DNA from: Bin80 sp965116685 | Lineage (GTDB): Bacteria > Bacteroidota > Rhodothermia > Rhodothermales > Bin80 | Length of the DNA: 64,000 nucleotides | Direction of reading: 5' to 3' | Assembly: GCA_965116685.1 (NCBI GenBank) | Contig: OZ220707.1 | Coordinates: forward strand, 3,472,001 to 3,536,000 | In this document: positions 27,068-35,860 of the stretch, piece by piece | How positions within the stretch are numbered: the first letter of the stretch is position 1 | How the letters are laid out: the number at the start of each line of letters is the position of its first letter | Translations under genes and position numbers: made by a program | Notes under the pieces: model-generated | The model's input: only the letters and a program-made list of their open reading frames with translations | The model's database searches: none | Told to the model about the DNA's origin: nothing

Positions 27068-27199
27068 ATGAAAAAGCGCAATTATTGGCGTGTCTTCGGG
27101 ATGGCAGGACTCATGACCGCAGCAATCAGTGTAGCTGTCTGGACACGCAGGGATCGGGAGCAACGGGAGCGTCAGGTACACCATTGCCCAAAAAGATAG
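27068..27199 (+). CDS. Small membrane protein, 43 residues, hypothetical
   Basis: An ATG preceded by AAGGTGACTACG (a fair ribosome-binding site, rare in this window) opens a 43-codon frame ending TAG. The product starts MKKRNYWRVFGMAGLMTAAI, has one hydrophobic segment of about 16 residues and then a highly charged tail rich in Arg and Glu. No family is recognised. A TTGCCCAG/CTGGGCAA hairpin follows at 27206-27231, which supports a transcribed unit. It might be a single-pass membrane protein or a chance frame. Confidence 0.45.
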   Translation: MKKRNYWRVFGMAGLMTAAISVAVWTRRDREQRERQVHHCPKR

Positions 27200-27205
27200 T
27201 TACCT

Positions 27206-27231
27206 GATTGCCCAGACTATGAGGCTGGGCA
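27206..27231. terminator. Hairpin after the small ORF
   Basis: Perfect 8-base arms TTGCCCAG and CTGGGCAA with a 9- to 10-base loop lie seven bases after the small ORF stop. No T-run follows, so termination is only a possibility. Confidence 0.35.
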
Positions 27232-27358
27232 ACCGTATCTGGTAATGGCGGTCAAGTAGTTGAAGATTTCCGTGATTCCGTAGGCGGTGTGAGTTGAGGA
27301 TGCAGCCATAAGCGGACGCGGGGTAATCAGTCTCGCGGGTTTGGATCTTCCGAATGTA

Positions 27359-27381
27359 CGTCTATGAATCTTTCATAGACG
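27359..27381 (-). terminator. Hairpin overlapping the stop codon of the glycosyltransferase gene
   Basis: CGTCTATGA and TCATAGACG form a 9-base stem with a 5-base loop that includes the last codons and stop of the minus-strand gene. It may end or stabilise that transcript; no T-run is present. Confidence 0.4.
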
Positions 27382-28471
27382 CGACCATTTCCAATTCGCG
27401 AACATACATTTCTTCTGCTTTTCCAATCCAGGATCGAAGTTCGGTCGCGTCATAGCTGTATTTCGGGATAAATCCGACTAACTGGTCCAGGTCTAGGTCG
27501 CTAGTTTGTATAGCGGCACCAAGGTTTGTGCCGTCTATCCCGTTGCAGTGCTGCTCGAAATGTTTATGAAGAGGGTTGAGCATGAGGGGTTTACGAAGGT
27601 ACATGGCTTCCGCCATTGTTTCGAATCCTGAGGTAGTGACAATACCTTGGCAGCGTGCCATCATTTCCAGAAAGCGACTGCCATGCAGACGATGGAAGGT
27701 AAGCGTATCACTATGATGCGTGATTTCTTCGGCTTGATCGTTATTCCAAAAACAATGTATTCGATAAGTGGGGTTGCGTTCATGCCAAGCAATCAAATCC
27801 TTGCTGAGGCTGTGATGATACAGGTAGATCAGGAAATAAGGCTCGGACACATCTTCAGGTAACTCAAACAACTCATCCCTTAGCAGGGGCGGCATCACAA
27901 TGATTTTTTTCTCTGGAAGGGGCGGAGCATCATAGAGGGAAAGTGCCAGTCGACGCTCGGCACCCAATCCCGTTAAGCGCGTGAAGGTTATGGTTGAAAT
28001 TTTCTGCACCTCGAAGCCAGCAGGGAATTGATACTGGGGATGCAGAAACATAAATTGATGCCCCACTGCAACCATCGGGATTTTGGGGCGCTCACGTAGC
28101 ATGAAAAATCCGGCGAGTGGCTCAAAGAAGTTTACAATAATATCCGGGCGTTCCGTCTGGAGTATTTCGCTAAGGATCGCAAAGCTGCGATTGAATTCAT
28201 TCCATCGGAAACTGTTATTGACCAACGTACGCCCCCAGTCAATGCTCCGGCTTTCCTGATTGACAAAGAAGCGCCCGCTTGGGACCTCTATGACGGGGGC
28301 TTCCAGACATTCTTCAAAATAGTCGGGAAGGACGAGATCGCCCCCTTGGCTCACCACTGCTTTGCAGACAGAGTGCCCTGATCTGCGGAGTATGGATGCA
28401 AGGGCAAGTGCTTGGGTCAAGTGGCCGCGGCCTTCTCCCTGCACAATGAAGAAAACACGTAATTCAGCCAT
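27362..28471 (-). CDS. Glycosyltransferase of the MJ1255 type (GT-B fold)
   Basis: A 369-residue protein resembling the MJ1255/VC2487 family of predicted GT-B glycosyltransferases. The N-terminal IVQGEGRGHLTQALAL motif is the usual acceptor-domain start of MurG/MGDG-synthase-like enzymes. The donor side near residues 255-300 has RCQGIVTTSGFETMAEAMY and then KPLMLNP, the UDP-sugar binding pattern. Acceptor and sugar are unknown; with no signal peptide it probably acts at the inner face of the membrane. The gene starts one base after the stop of the LpxH-like phosphoesterase gene, so the two form an operon and may act on the same glycolipid. Confidence 0.8.
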   Translation of the reverse strand: MAELRVFFIVQGEGRGHLTQALALASILRRSGHSVCKAVVSQGGDLVLPDYFEECLEAPVIEVPSGRFFVNQESRSIDWGRTLVNNSFRWNEFNRSFAILSEILQTERPDIIVNFFEPLAGFFMLRERPKIPMVAVGHQFMFLHPQYQFPAGFEVQKISTITFTRLTGLGAERRLALSLYDAPPLPEKKIIVMPPLLRDELFELPEDVSEPYFLIYLYHHSLSKDLIAWHERNPTYRIHCFWNNDQAEEITHHSDTLTFHRLHGSRFLEMMARCQGIVTTSGFETMAEAMYLRKPLMLNPLHKHFEQHCNGIDGTNLGAAIQTSDLDLDQLVGFIPKYSYDATELRSWIGKAEEMYVRELEMVASMKDS

Positions 28472-28472
28472 G

Positions 28473-29300
28473 TTAGTTGGCCACTTCCGGCTCGGTATTG
28501 GTCACCGTACCAGACGGCGCACCATTGGTTGTGCCTCGGGTCAGTTGAGGCTTATGATCCATCGTCACCCAGTGCAGGAGTTCCAGTCGGCCATCAAAAT
28601 GTTCGACCAGTCCTGTGCAGCTTTCAATCCAGTCACCTGCGTTGGCATACAGGATGGATCCGATCTCGCGTATTTCAGCGAAATGAACATGACCACAAAC
28701 AATTCCATCGGCGTGATTTGTTTTTGCAACCTCAACCATTGCATTCTCAAAGTCGGCAATGGCTTGAACTGCGCGTTTTGTCCGATGCTTCATGTATGCT
28801 GAAAGTGACCAGTATGGCATTCCAAGAAGCCGTCTTGCCCGATTTAGCCCGTGATTCGATATGAGAAGAGCACGATACGCTTTGGAGCCAAGTACAGAGA
28901 GCCAGCGTGCATGTCGAATCATCCCATCGAAGACATCTCCATGCAGGACAAGCAGTTTACGGCCATCAGCTGTCACATGCATGGCCTCCTGTTTGATATG
29001 GATTCTCCCCAAACGAAGCCCGAGGTAATCCCGGGCGAATTCATCATGATTTCCTGGGAGATAGATGACATGGGTTCCCTTCCGGGCTTTGCGTAGGATC
29101 TTTTGGATTACGTTATTATGGAATTGATCCCAATTCCATGATCGGGACAGGGCCCAGCCATCAAAGATATCCCCCACAAGGTAAAGCGTATCGCTTTCAT
29201 TGTGTCGAAGAAAATCAAGTAGGTAGGCTGCTTTTGTATCTTTCGTGCCAAGGTGAAAGTCAGACAGCCAAATTGTGCGATAGTGCTTTACACTATTCAT
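28473..29300 (-). CDS. LpxH-like metallophosphoesterase (UDP-2,3-diacylglucosamine diphosphatase family)
   Basis: A 275-residue calcineurin-like phosphoesterase. The metal-binding motifs are all seen: SDFHLG near residue 13, GDIFDGW near residue 43, PGNHDE near residue 80, HGDVFD near residue 119 and CGHVHFAE near residue 200. The family includes UDP-2,3-diacylglucosamine hydrolases of lipid A synthesis (LpxH and longer LpxH2-like forms); this one is of the longer kind and its true substrate may differ. It overlaps the transcription unit of the glycosyltransferase that follows after one base. An envelope lipid role is inferred from that pairing. Confidence 0.82.
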   Translation of the reverse strand: MNSVKHYRTIWLSDFHLGTKDTKAAYLLDFLRHNESDTLYLVGDIFDGWALSRSWNWDQFHNNVIQKILRKARKGTHVIYLPGNHDEFARDYLGLRLGRIHIKQEAMHVTADGRKLLVLHGDVFDGMIRHARWLSVLGSKAYRALLISNHGLNRARRLLGMPYWSLSAYMKHRTKRAVQAIADFENAMVEVAKTNHADGIVCGHVHFAEIREIGSILYANAGDWIESCTGLVEHFDGRLELLHWVTMDHKPQLTRGTTNGAPSGTVTNTEPEVAN

Positions 29301-29353
29301 TAAGGGAATCGCAAGCCGTTGGGTCAGTATGAGTTGGAATGGACTGATACAAC

Positions 29354-29716
29354 TCAGCCCTCCGAACCTTGTATACGATTGTCTTCAATAATTGCTGCAC
29401 AGAGACTTTTATAGGTCTCTCGGGAAGATTTGGAGTCAAAAAGAAGTAATACACGAGAACCTTCTCCCAAGAGTTGGACATAGTGTTTCCCCTTCTTCTT
29501 TCCGGAGGTGATGTGCTCCACCTCTTTGTAACGAGCAACGGTGAGCTGCAGTCCCATTGGGGTTCTGGAATAGAGTAACAGGCGTGAGGCTGTATGCATA
29601 AGCGTGGATTTGCGCGGCTTACAGTCCAGAGTAACGTCGCTCAGTACGCGATCTTTGTAGAGGATCGCTTCTTTGTTCAGGATCCGCTCAACTTCAACCT
29701 TATTTTTCTTGCGCAT
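29354..29716 (-). CDS. Hypothetical protein with PH-like fold
   Basis: A 120-residue protein with no signal peptide or membrane segment. The stretch ILYKDRVLSDVTLDCKPR, then ASRLLLYSRTP and RYKEVEHITSG, alternates short strands like bacterial pleckstrin-homology or stress-related bPH domains, and ends in an amphipathic helix (SSRETYKSLCAAII). This is resemblance of pattern only; no family is certain. It lies about 50 bp upstream of the LpxH-like gene on the same strand and could share its transcript. It starts at an ATG and has the base composition of its neighbours. Confidence 0.55.
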   Translation of the reverse strand: MRKKNKVEVERILNKEAILYKDRVLSDVTLDCKPRKSTLMHTASRLLLYSRTPMGLQLTVARYKEVEHITSGKKKGKHYVQLLGEGSRVLLLFDSKSSRETYKSLCAAIIEDNRIQGSEG

Positions 29717-30123
29717 GCTTCAAAAAATTGGTTACATGGAGAAAAGCCACGAAAGCGCCAATGTCGATCTAAGGGGAACCTTGATTCATAGTCTTGCAGA
29801 GCTTCCAATTGAGTTCATTTCGTTGATCGGATATTTACGCAGAACCCTATTCCGACCTTCATCTGCCCAAGATACGAAGAGGCGGAGAATCTGACATATG
29901 TGGGATGATCAGGTTTTGAGTAACGGTTGGGTAAAGGGAACGAGCATCGTTACCGCTGTCACCATTGACAACCTCATCCAAGAGGGCGAATCTAGACGAT
30001 GCTTGAGCCACCCACATTCGACTGGATATCCTCTTTGAGGATTACATCTGCACGAAGGAGAGTTCACACTGCTCGGATGCAGCAGATGTTCATACTGTCC
30101 CAATTCGATGAAGTGGTGTGGGG
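29717..30123. other. 400-bp region without a supported gene
   Basis: Several short frames exist but none shows a family or an upstream start signal. A plus-strand frame around 29930-30030 reads VTAVTIDNLIQEGESRRC; it is interrupted and unassigned. The region separates the receptor gene from the PH-like gene. Confidence 0.35.
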
Positions 30124-32982
30124 TTACAATCCAAAATTGCGAAAGCGATAGCTTAGATTTAGCAGAATATAGCGCCCAAGCACTTGGGTCTGACTATCCT
30201 CAACATACGCCTCCGTGATCATTCTACTGATGCCGGTCTCTTGATTGAAGATGTCACCGAAGACCAGTTTTACTTCTGCCGCATCGGCCTGTAGAAATTT
30301 ATATCCCACACCGGCGTTGGCAATAAATGTGGTTGGGTACAGCTCTTCATCCAAGCCGTAGTAATTATTGTAGGTCAGGCTATGCTCAAGCACCAATCCA
30401 CCAAGTGGCAGCCACACAAAACGAACCCCTATGTCCTGTTGAAAAAAGTTCTCATCAAGGGGAGAATAGTATGAGTTTTCTGCAGCCGTATAGGAGAAAT
30501 TAGAGGTAAGCGTAAAATCCAATCGCTCGCTGATATTGCTTCCGAGGGTCAATCCACCATTGAAGCTGAGTTGAGTGCCCAGGTTGTCGACATTATTGAT
30601 GAGGCTCGGGGTTTTAGAATAGGTGACACCACCTCTAAAATTCAGATTACTGCGAAGCAGCGGAAAGGGGGTTCCAAAACCAACCACGGAGCGCACCGAA
30701 GTACTGGGGCTCTTGAGATTTAAAGGTGCAGAGTACTGGGCACCTTGAGATAAGAGGATATTGTCCGTAATCAGTGTATCCCGAGAGGCGAGGAATGAGG
30801 ATGTCCCAATTGCATTCGTTTCTCTGGTCCAACTGACATACGAGAAGATCATTCGACCAGCTCGTCGATCTCCCCGTCGTCCTCGAATGCGGATCGTATG
30901 ACTATAGCTGGGCTCAAGGTTTGGATTACCACTTGAGATGAAAAGTGGGTTGGTATTGTCAATGACCTCTTGTAACTGACTGATTGAAGGGGTATTGGTT
31001 CGTGTGCGGTAGTCAATGTCCAGATCTAAAGCCTCACCGAATTCAAATTCGATTTCTGCTTCCGGTAGCAGACTCACAAACGAGCGATCCAATTGAAAGG
31101 GGATGGGATACGTCTGATCGCCAATCAACTGCTCATTTTGAACCTCAAGGCCAAACTGGATAGAATAACGGTCATCAATGCGCCGCTGAACGGAGAGGCC
31201 ACCACGCTGCCGGAAAATATCATTATCAAACAGGCTTGAGAAGGTGGGATCCAGGATCGTATGGAATCCGGTTCTCAGGTCAAGCATGTAGGCGGAGCGG
31301 TCGGACACATTGCGATTATAGGTGGGGCTGTAAGTGAGTTGCAATTGCCCGAATTCCCCCAATGGTTCGGTGTAAGCAAGCCGGACAGAGTAGGATTGTC
31401 CAGCTGTTTCGTTGTCAATATCCTGGTCATACATTGAATCACTGACAGCCCCTTGCTGATTGCGCTGGTTTTGCAGAAATTCGGTAACAGAAACCTGATT
31501 GGTATTTCCTTCTCGTCCGTCAAACCCTAAACGGAGGTCCGCAGAAACAGTCCGGCCCGCTTTCGCAAACCGGTGTCGATACAGAATACTAGTTGAGGAG
31601 GTGAATCCGTGGTTGTCAGTGATATGATTATTGTCAGCTGTATTGAGTAGCCTTCCGGTCACAAGGGAATTAATACCCGACTGCAGACTGGAGGAGGAGT
31701 TATTCTGAAAGCTGAGCCTGGGGCGGATGATCAGTGAGTTTGTTTCATTGATCGTATAATCAATCCGAGCATTGAGTCTATGGTTGAAGTTTGTGCTACT
31801 TAACTGGGTAGATTCATTATAGAACTGAGATTGGTCTCCACTCAGAAAGAGTTCCCGATCAAGAAATGCGGTATTCTCGTTGGATACCCGGTTAAAGAAG
31901 TAGCTGGCACTGAGGCGAACCTTGCTACCAATCTTATCACTGTAGTTGATTCCGCTGGAGGTGGTATGATTCAGTCCACTTTGCGTCCCTACGAGGAAAT
32001 TTCTCGGATCAAATCCACCTCCACGGCGTCCACCACCGCGACCTCTTCCACCACCCCCACGCATCATCGCACCTGCCCCCCCACGCATCCCTCTGCCGCC
32101 ACCACCCATCAGCCCCAAGAGGTCCTGAAATGCAAAGTTCTGCTGATTAATATTATTGGATAGCGCGATAATTGAAATCCGCCGGTCATTGTCGAAAATG
32201 TTTGTATTTCCTCCGGTGATATATCGCTGATCCCCACCATATCCACCATAGACCTGCCCAAACCGTCCATTACTCATTCCACTTCGGGTGACCACATTAA
32301 TGGTTCTTTCCTGGTTCCCATCATTAAAACCTGTGAACTGAGCTTGATCACTATCCCGGTCAAAGACCTCAATATTCTGGATCATATCTGCGGGAAGGTT
32401 TCGAAGAGCGGCGGTAGGATCCTGGCCAAAAAACTCCCGTCCGTCAACCATCACACGTTGCACTTGCTCACCTTGTGCCTCGACTTGGCCATCCTGCACG
32501 ACGATGCCGGGTAGCTTGGCGATCAGGTCTTCCGCAGTCGCGTCAGGATTGACTTTGTAGGCATCTGCATCGAAGATGGTTGTATCCCCGCGAATGACCA
32601 TACGTTCTTGGGTCTCTTCCACGATGATTTCGTCTAATTGCAATAGATCCGATATCAGTTGAATTGTGCCAAGAGATTTGTAGGCCCCATTGACGGTAAT
32701 CAATTGTTCGTGTGGAATAAAGCCAACAAAAGAGAGGCGCAGGCGAAACTCCCCCTGTTCGCCCGATTTGATCGCAAAGAATCCATCCGCATTGGTTGTT
32801 CCTGCGGCAATAAGTACGGAGTCGGTGATGGTTTCAAGAATAGCGGTGGCCCCGGGTAAAGGCATATTATCTGTCTGATCAACCACTTTCCCTGAGACAA
32901 TATTTATGGTTTCTTGCTGCGCCAAAGCTGGAAACGCAAGGAGAAAGAGCGTAAGAGTAGCTGCAAAGACTCGAGTGGACAT
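30124..32982 (-). CDS. TonB-dependent receptor-like outer membrane protein
   Basis: A 952-residue outer-membrane barrel. The ATG at 32980-32982 gives MSTRVFAATLTLFLLAFPA and cleavage after ALA; the longer frame from 33033 would put 17 extra residues before the signal. Residues about 30-115 form a carboxypeptidase-D-like domain (GKVVDQTDNMPLPGA). The TonB plug follows (DEIIVEETQERMVIRGDTT, LPGIVVQDGQVEAQGEQ, VMVDGREFFGQDP), then a long barrel of the Bacteroidota OMP_b-brl_3 type ending in LNLSYRFRNFGL with terminal aromatic pattern. A loop of about 35 residues near 287-324 is almost all Gly and Arg. The substrate is unknown and no SusD partner is adjacent. Confidence 0.9.
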   Translation of the reverse strand: MSTRVFAATLTLFLLAFPALAQQETINIVSGKVVDQTDNMPLPGATAILETITDSVLIAAGTTNADGFFAIKSGEQGEFRLRLSFVGFIPHEQLITVNGAYKSLGTIQLISDLLQLDEIIVEETQERMVIRGDTTIFDADAYKVNPDATAEDLIAKLPGIVVQDGQVEAQGEQVQRVMVDGREFFGQDPTAALRNLPADMIQNIEVFDRDSDQAQFTGFNDGNQERTINVVTRSGMSNGRFGQVYGGYGGDQRYITGGNTNIFDNDRRISIIALSNNINQQNFAFQDLLGLMGGGGRGMRGGAGAMMRGGGGRGRGGGRRGGGFDPRNFLVGTQSGLNHTTSSGINYSDKIGSKVRLSASYFFNRVSNENTAFLDRELFLSGDQSQFYNESTQLSSTNFNHRLNARIDYTINETNSLIIRPRLSFQNNSSSSLQSGINSLVTGRLLNTADNNHITDNHGFTSSTSILYRHRFAKAGRTVSADLRLGFDGREGNTNQVSVTEFLQNQRNQQGAVSDSMYDQDIDNETAGQSYSVRLAYTEPLGEFGQLQLTYSPTYNRNVSDRSAYMLDLRTGFHTILDPTFSSLFDNDIFRQRGGLSVQRRIDDRYSIQFGLEVQNEQLIGDQTYPIPFQLDRSFVSLLPEAEIEFEFGEALDLDIDYRTRTNTPSISQLQEVIDNTNPLFISSGNPNLEPSYSHTIRIRGRRGDRRAGRMIFSYVSWTRETNAIGTSSFLASRDTLITDNILLSQGAQYSAPLNLKSPSTSVRSVVGFGTPFPLLRSNLNFRGGVTYSKTPSLINNVDNLGTQLSFNGGLTLGSNISERLDFTLTSNFSYTAAENSYYSPLDENFFQQDIGVRFVWLPLGGLVLEHSLTYNNYYGLDEELYPTTFIANAGVGYKFLQADAAEVKLVFGDIFNQETGISRMITEAYVEDSQTQVLGRYILLNLSYRFRNFGL

Positions 32983-33077
32983 GAAAGAGGGATTTAAGCG
33001 TGGGATTGCGTCAATTTCAGAAGATAGACGCAATCAATAATTACTTTATTCCATCTGAGGCAGGATAAACTTGCGAT

Positions 33078-33144
33078 ATGGAAAGAGATCCAAGATGGGA
33101 AGGGGCCGGTTTAGCCGTTTACCGGCCCTAAAAGCTCTTTCCAT
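33078..33144. repeat. Two-tier inverted repeat upstream of the receptor gene
   Basis: Outer arms ATGGAAAGAG (33078-33087) and CTCTTTCCAT (33135-33144) surround inner arms GGGCCGGT (33103-33110) and ACCGGCCC (33121-33128). It could be a leader hairpin for the receptor gene or a terminator for the decayed gene to its right. Confidence 0.5.
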
Positions 33145-33720
33145 CGAAAATTTTATCTCCACTTCGTTCGATCCGTGTTTTTGACTGCTTGGCACTTGAG
33201 AAATGTAGAATATATCCGAGCTGTCGGCCGGGCGTTAGTTTCTTAAGGCCATTTTGAAGTCTGCGTATTCCGATCCAAGTGGGCCACATCATTGGAATAT
33301 GCAGAAGTCGGGATCAATATCAAAAATATGGATAAGCGCTGCAGGGTATTCCGTGTCCTTTTTTACGTCTACCTTGAGCCCAGCCTTTTCAATTTCAATG
33401 GTATTTTTTTATAGGGTCTGACTGCTCATTTGACTTCATCAGTGGCTAGTAAAGCACATCCTATATATATCCAATTCTCGAATTCGGCCCCTGTTTCTGG
33501 AGGATGCCGTGCGGATCTTTCAGCAGTGCACACTTGAAGAACAGCAGTGCCAGAAAGCCTCTCATCCTTTGAATGGTGCATATGAATAGTGCAGATATTC
33601 TTTCCACCACCAGGTATAGCGGGGTTGCCGCCATGTTATCTCTTCCGTCGGATTGCATTCCAAAAGAATCTCTTTGAGCATCTTCACTTCCTGCAGTCAA
33701 AACCCCGCATCGCTGAATGG
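33130..33720 (-). pseudogene. YdeI/DUF1801-family protein, frameshifted remnant
   Basis: Pieces of one protein appear in order in different minus-strand frames. They are KMLKEILLECNPTEEITW and then RQPRYTW near 33690-33600; LFFKCALLKDPHGIL near 33545-33490; and LTPGRQLGYILHFSSAKQSK near 33240-33180. These are the conserved blocks of the YdeI/DUF1801 family, whose usual length is about 190-200 residues. At least two frameshifts and several stops separate the blocks, so the gene is dead. The family's role is poorly known. It sits at the left edge of the accessory stretch. Confidence 0.75.
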
Positions 33721-33881
33721 CTTATCGGCCCTGAGGTTCGCAGCCGTCTATCTTCACATCGAAGTGAAGCCCCATTTATTTGCATGAAAGCACCGATCGC
33801 GCTCCTGTAAAATCCTTCAAGGGTGTTGGCGAAAAATTAGAAATGCCAAACAGGCCAAGTGCGAATTCAAGGGGCTGAAAT
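33721..33881. other. Short intergenic stretch, nothing seen
   Basis: No gene or clear signal was recognised between the YdeI remnant and the PspC-domain gene. Confidence 0.3.
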
Positions 33882-34079
33882 TTAGCCGTCACTGGGTATG
33901 ATAATGATCGCCGCAAGATAAGCGAGGAAGACTGCTCCGGCTGTACAAAAAAAGGCGAATAGAACTCCGATACGCAGCCATGTAATATTCAGGTTGTAGT
34001 GCTCGGCAATTCCGCTGAGCACTCCGGCGACCATTTTGTCGGACGATGAACGGGTCAGACGTTTTTTCTCAGAAGACAT
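33882..34079 (-). CDS. PspC-domain membrane protein, 65 residues
   Basis: A small inner-membrane protein made of one PspC domain. RSSSDKMVAGVLSGIAEHYN is the amphipathic start, followed by WLRIGVLFAFFCTAGAVFLA and YLAAIIIIPSDG, one or two membrane helices. PspC proteins take part in envelope-stress responses, often by binding PspA or other regulators, but single-domain forms like this have no fixed role. A second PspC-containing gene lies about 3.9 kb to the right on the same strand; an ISL3 element and a GmrSD-like gene now lie between them. Confidence 0.85.
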   Translation of the reverse strand: MSSEKKRLTRSSSDKMVAGVLSGIAEHYNLNITWLRIGVLFAFFCTAGAVFLAYLAAIIIIPSDG

Positions 34080-34187
34080 TTAAAATTACGTTTCGTTGAA
34101 CATGACTGTGATGGCAGGGTGGATTATAGAGTACAGGTTGATTCTATTTACGGCGAGGCTTCTGCCATGGTTGCATTCCTTTATTTG

Positions 34188-35576
34188 GCTCTTCGCTTTT
34201 ATGAGTGGGTAGTTTGTTTTTGGAAGCCTTCCGGGTACAGGTCCAGTCCTCCGAGATAGAAGTAAATTGCATTGGCAAACCGCTTTTGGTTACGGAAGCC
34301 GTGCGCACGAATTTTGACGGATTTGATGCGACTGTTGATGCTCTCGGCGGGGCCATTACTGACCTTTAAGACCACTGCATTGATCATCCCCCACAAATGA
34401 TTCTTGATGGTTTTCGCCGCTTTTTTCATCGGTTCCAGTTGGCAACGCATGGCCCAGGACAACCATCGTTTCCATCCTTTGAGTGCCCACGTGGGATGGA
34501 CATAATGCCATAACTTCTGGGACAATTCCTTGATGGCCCACGCACGAGCTGTTTTCAGCGAACTGGTCTTTAACTGGTTGAATCGTTTCTTTTGCCGCGT
34601 CGACATATTCTTCGGATTGGTCAGCCAATCATACTTGGTTCCAGTGAGATCGTAGATGTCTTCTTTCCGCAATTCCCGGTTCTCCTGCCGACGGACTTTA
34701 TCCACGGCATCTCCAATGTATTTGGCCACATGAAAACGATCAAATGCAATCTTTTTATCCGCGCCGGGAACCCACAATTTCGTGGCACTGATATACGCGG
34801 GCCACATATCCATACTGACGCTTTCAATGGCGTCCAACTGCTCCGCAGAACGTCCACCATAATACCCGTTCAAACTGGCCATTGTCCGACCCTCCCCGAC
34901 ATACAGCACGGTGGCCGTGTCTGGATTGGACACCACAGTAATGTAATTGTGCCCTTTCTTATAAGAGGTCTCATCGACACAGATATGGGCGATGGGTTCC
35001 TCTTCTCTGCGTCCACGTCCTCGCAGTACCGCACGCTCCATAATGTTGGCAATCATCGTCCAACTGACTCCCATCCTGGAGGCCACCGTTGAAATACTCG
35101 TGGTATCCAGCAACCAGTCAATGACCTTGCTTTCAAACGCCGTCGTAAAACGCACGCGCTCATCCGCCCAGGGCACCGAAACCGTCTTGATTCCATGCTC
35201 CGAACACTCCACCCGAGGAACTTTCGCAACTACACTCGTCTGATACTCGCAGATATCCGTATGACGCCATTTCCGAAGACGATGGTCGTAGCCAGGACAA
35301 ACTTTGTTACATTCAGGACAGCGAAGTACCGAACCCTCCGAACAGATCACATGGATCTCAGCCAGCTGCGTTGCATCATCTTGCTTGATCTCCGAGACTT
35401 CCCAAGGAGACTGAATCCCTAACAATCGATTGATATCTTGAATACGTACACTCATCGTGAATGAAATATTTGATTTGAACCCCAAAATAAACAAAGAAAT
35501 CCGTTCTGAATCTATTCAATTGCATCGTGGTTCATCTCAGTTCTGACTCCGAACCCACTTGAAAAACGGAAGCCCC
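34188..35576 (-). mobile_element. ISL3-family insertion sequence
   Basis: Imperfect inverted repeats of about 24 bp bound the transposase gene: GGCTCTTCGCTTTTATGAGT at 34188 on, and its counterpart GGGGCTTCCGTTTTTCAAGT read inward from 35576. The similarity may extend outward by CTTTATTTG on each side with a 4-base gap. No clear 8-bp target duplication was found, so the ends may have decayed or the borders may be a few bases off. Confidence 0.75.
34199..35455 (-). CDS. ISL3-family transposase
   Basis: A 418-residue DDE transposase. The N-terminal zinc-ribbon part has LRCPECNKVCPGYDH and then CSEHGIKTVSVPW. An HTH follows (STVASRMGVSWTMIANIM), and the catalytic region has HICVDETSYKKGH, VSMDMWPAYI, FDRFHVAKYI and, near the end, GPAESINSRIKSVKIRAHGF, all typical of ISL3. 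The ATG at 35453-35455 gives MSVRIQDINRLLGI; an earlier start at 35494 would add 13 residues. The frame is intact, so the element may be active or recently arrived. Confidence 0.95.
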   Translation of the reverse strand: MSVRIQDINRLLGIQSPWEVSEIKQDDATQLAEIHVICSEGSVLRCPECNKVCPGYDHRLRKWRHTDICEYQTSVVAKVPRVECSEHGIKTVSVPWADERVRFTTAFESKVIDWLLDTTSISTVASRMGVSWTMIANIMERAVLRGRGRREEEPIAHICVDETSYKKGHNYITVVSNPDTATVLYVGEGRTMASLNGYYGGRSAEQLDAIESVSMDMWPAYISATKLWVPGADKKIAFDRFHVAKYIGDAVDKVRRQENRELRKEDIYDLTGTKYDWLTNPKNMSTRQKKRFNQLKTSSLKTARAWAIKELSQKLWHYVHPTWALKGWKRWLSWAMRCQLEPMKKAAKTIKNHLWGMINAVVLKVSNGPAESINSRIKSVKIRAHGFRNQKRFANAIYFYLGGLDLYPEGFQKQTTHS

Positions 35577-35860
35577 AAACAAATAAAGATGGACGACCCT
35601 TTTGTATTTATACTCCTTTGATTCAGGCAGGGGTCGAAAATCTGGAGAGCGAATTCAGAGTAAGAACCGTCTTGAGAGGCATCTAGTACTGGTTTTTCAG
35701 GGATTACGGATTTTCCTGAAAATCATCCGCTCCCGAGAGGAATTAAAAACTTGTTGAAGAAAAATCGGGGGAATTGCGGTAAAATCTGACTGTAGGAGGC
35801 CCCAAGGACACATTTTAAAGATGTTCGGGTATTATCGGACAGGTACTAAATAGATTCGTG
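35577..35860. other. Upstream region of the GmrSD-like gene
   Basis: No gene is seen. An inverted pair TTTTCAGG / CCTGAAAA lies around 35694-35722. A TAGGAGG sequence at about 35794 is too far from the next start to be its ribosome-binding site. Confidence 0.35.

Noticed and set aside
33180..33300. Possible squalene/phytoene synthase tail
   Set aside because: The pattern LTPGRQLGYILHFSSAKQSK fits the YdeI/DUF1801 C-terminus much better, and other YdeI blocks lie upstream in order.
34592..35092. Plus-strand frame opposite the ISL3 transposase
   Set aside because: It is antisense to a conserved transposase core and has no motif of its own.
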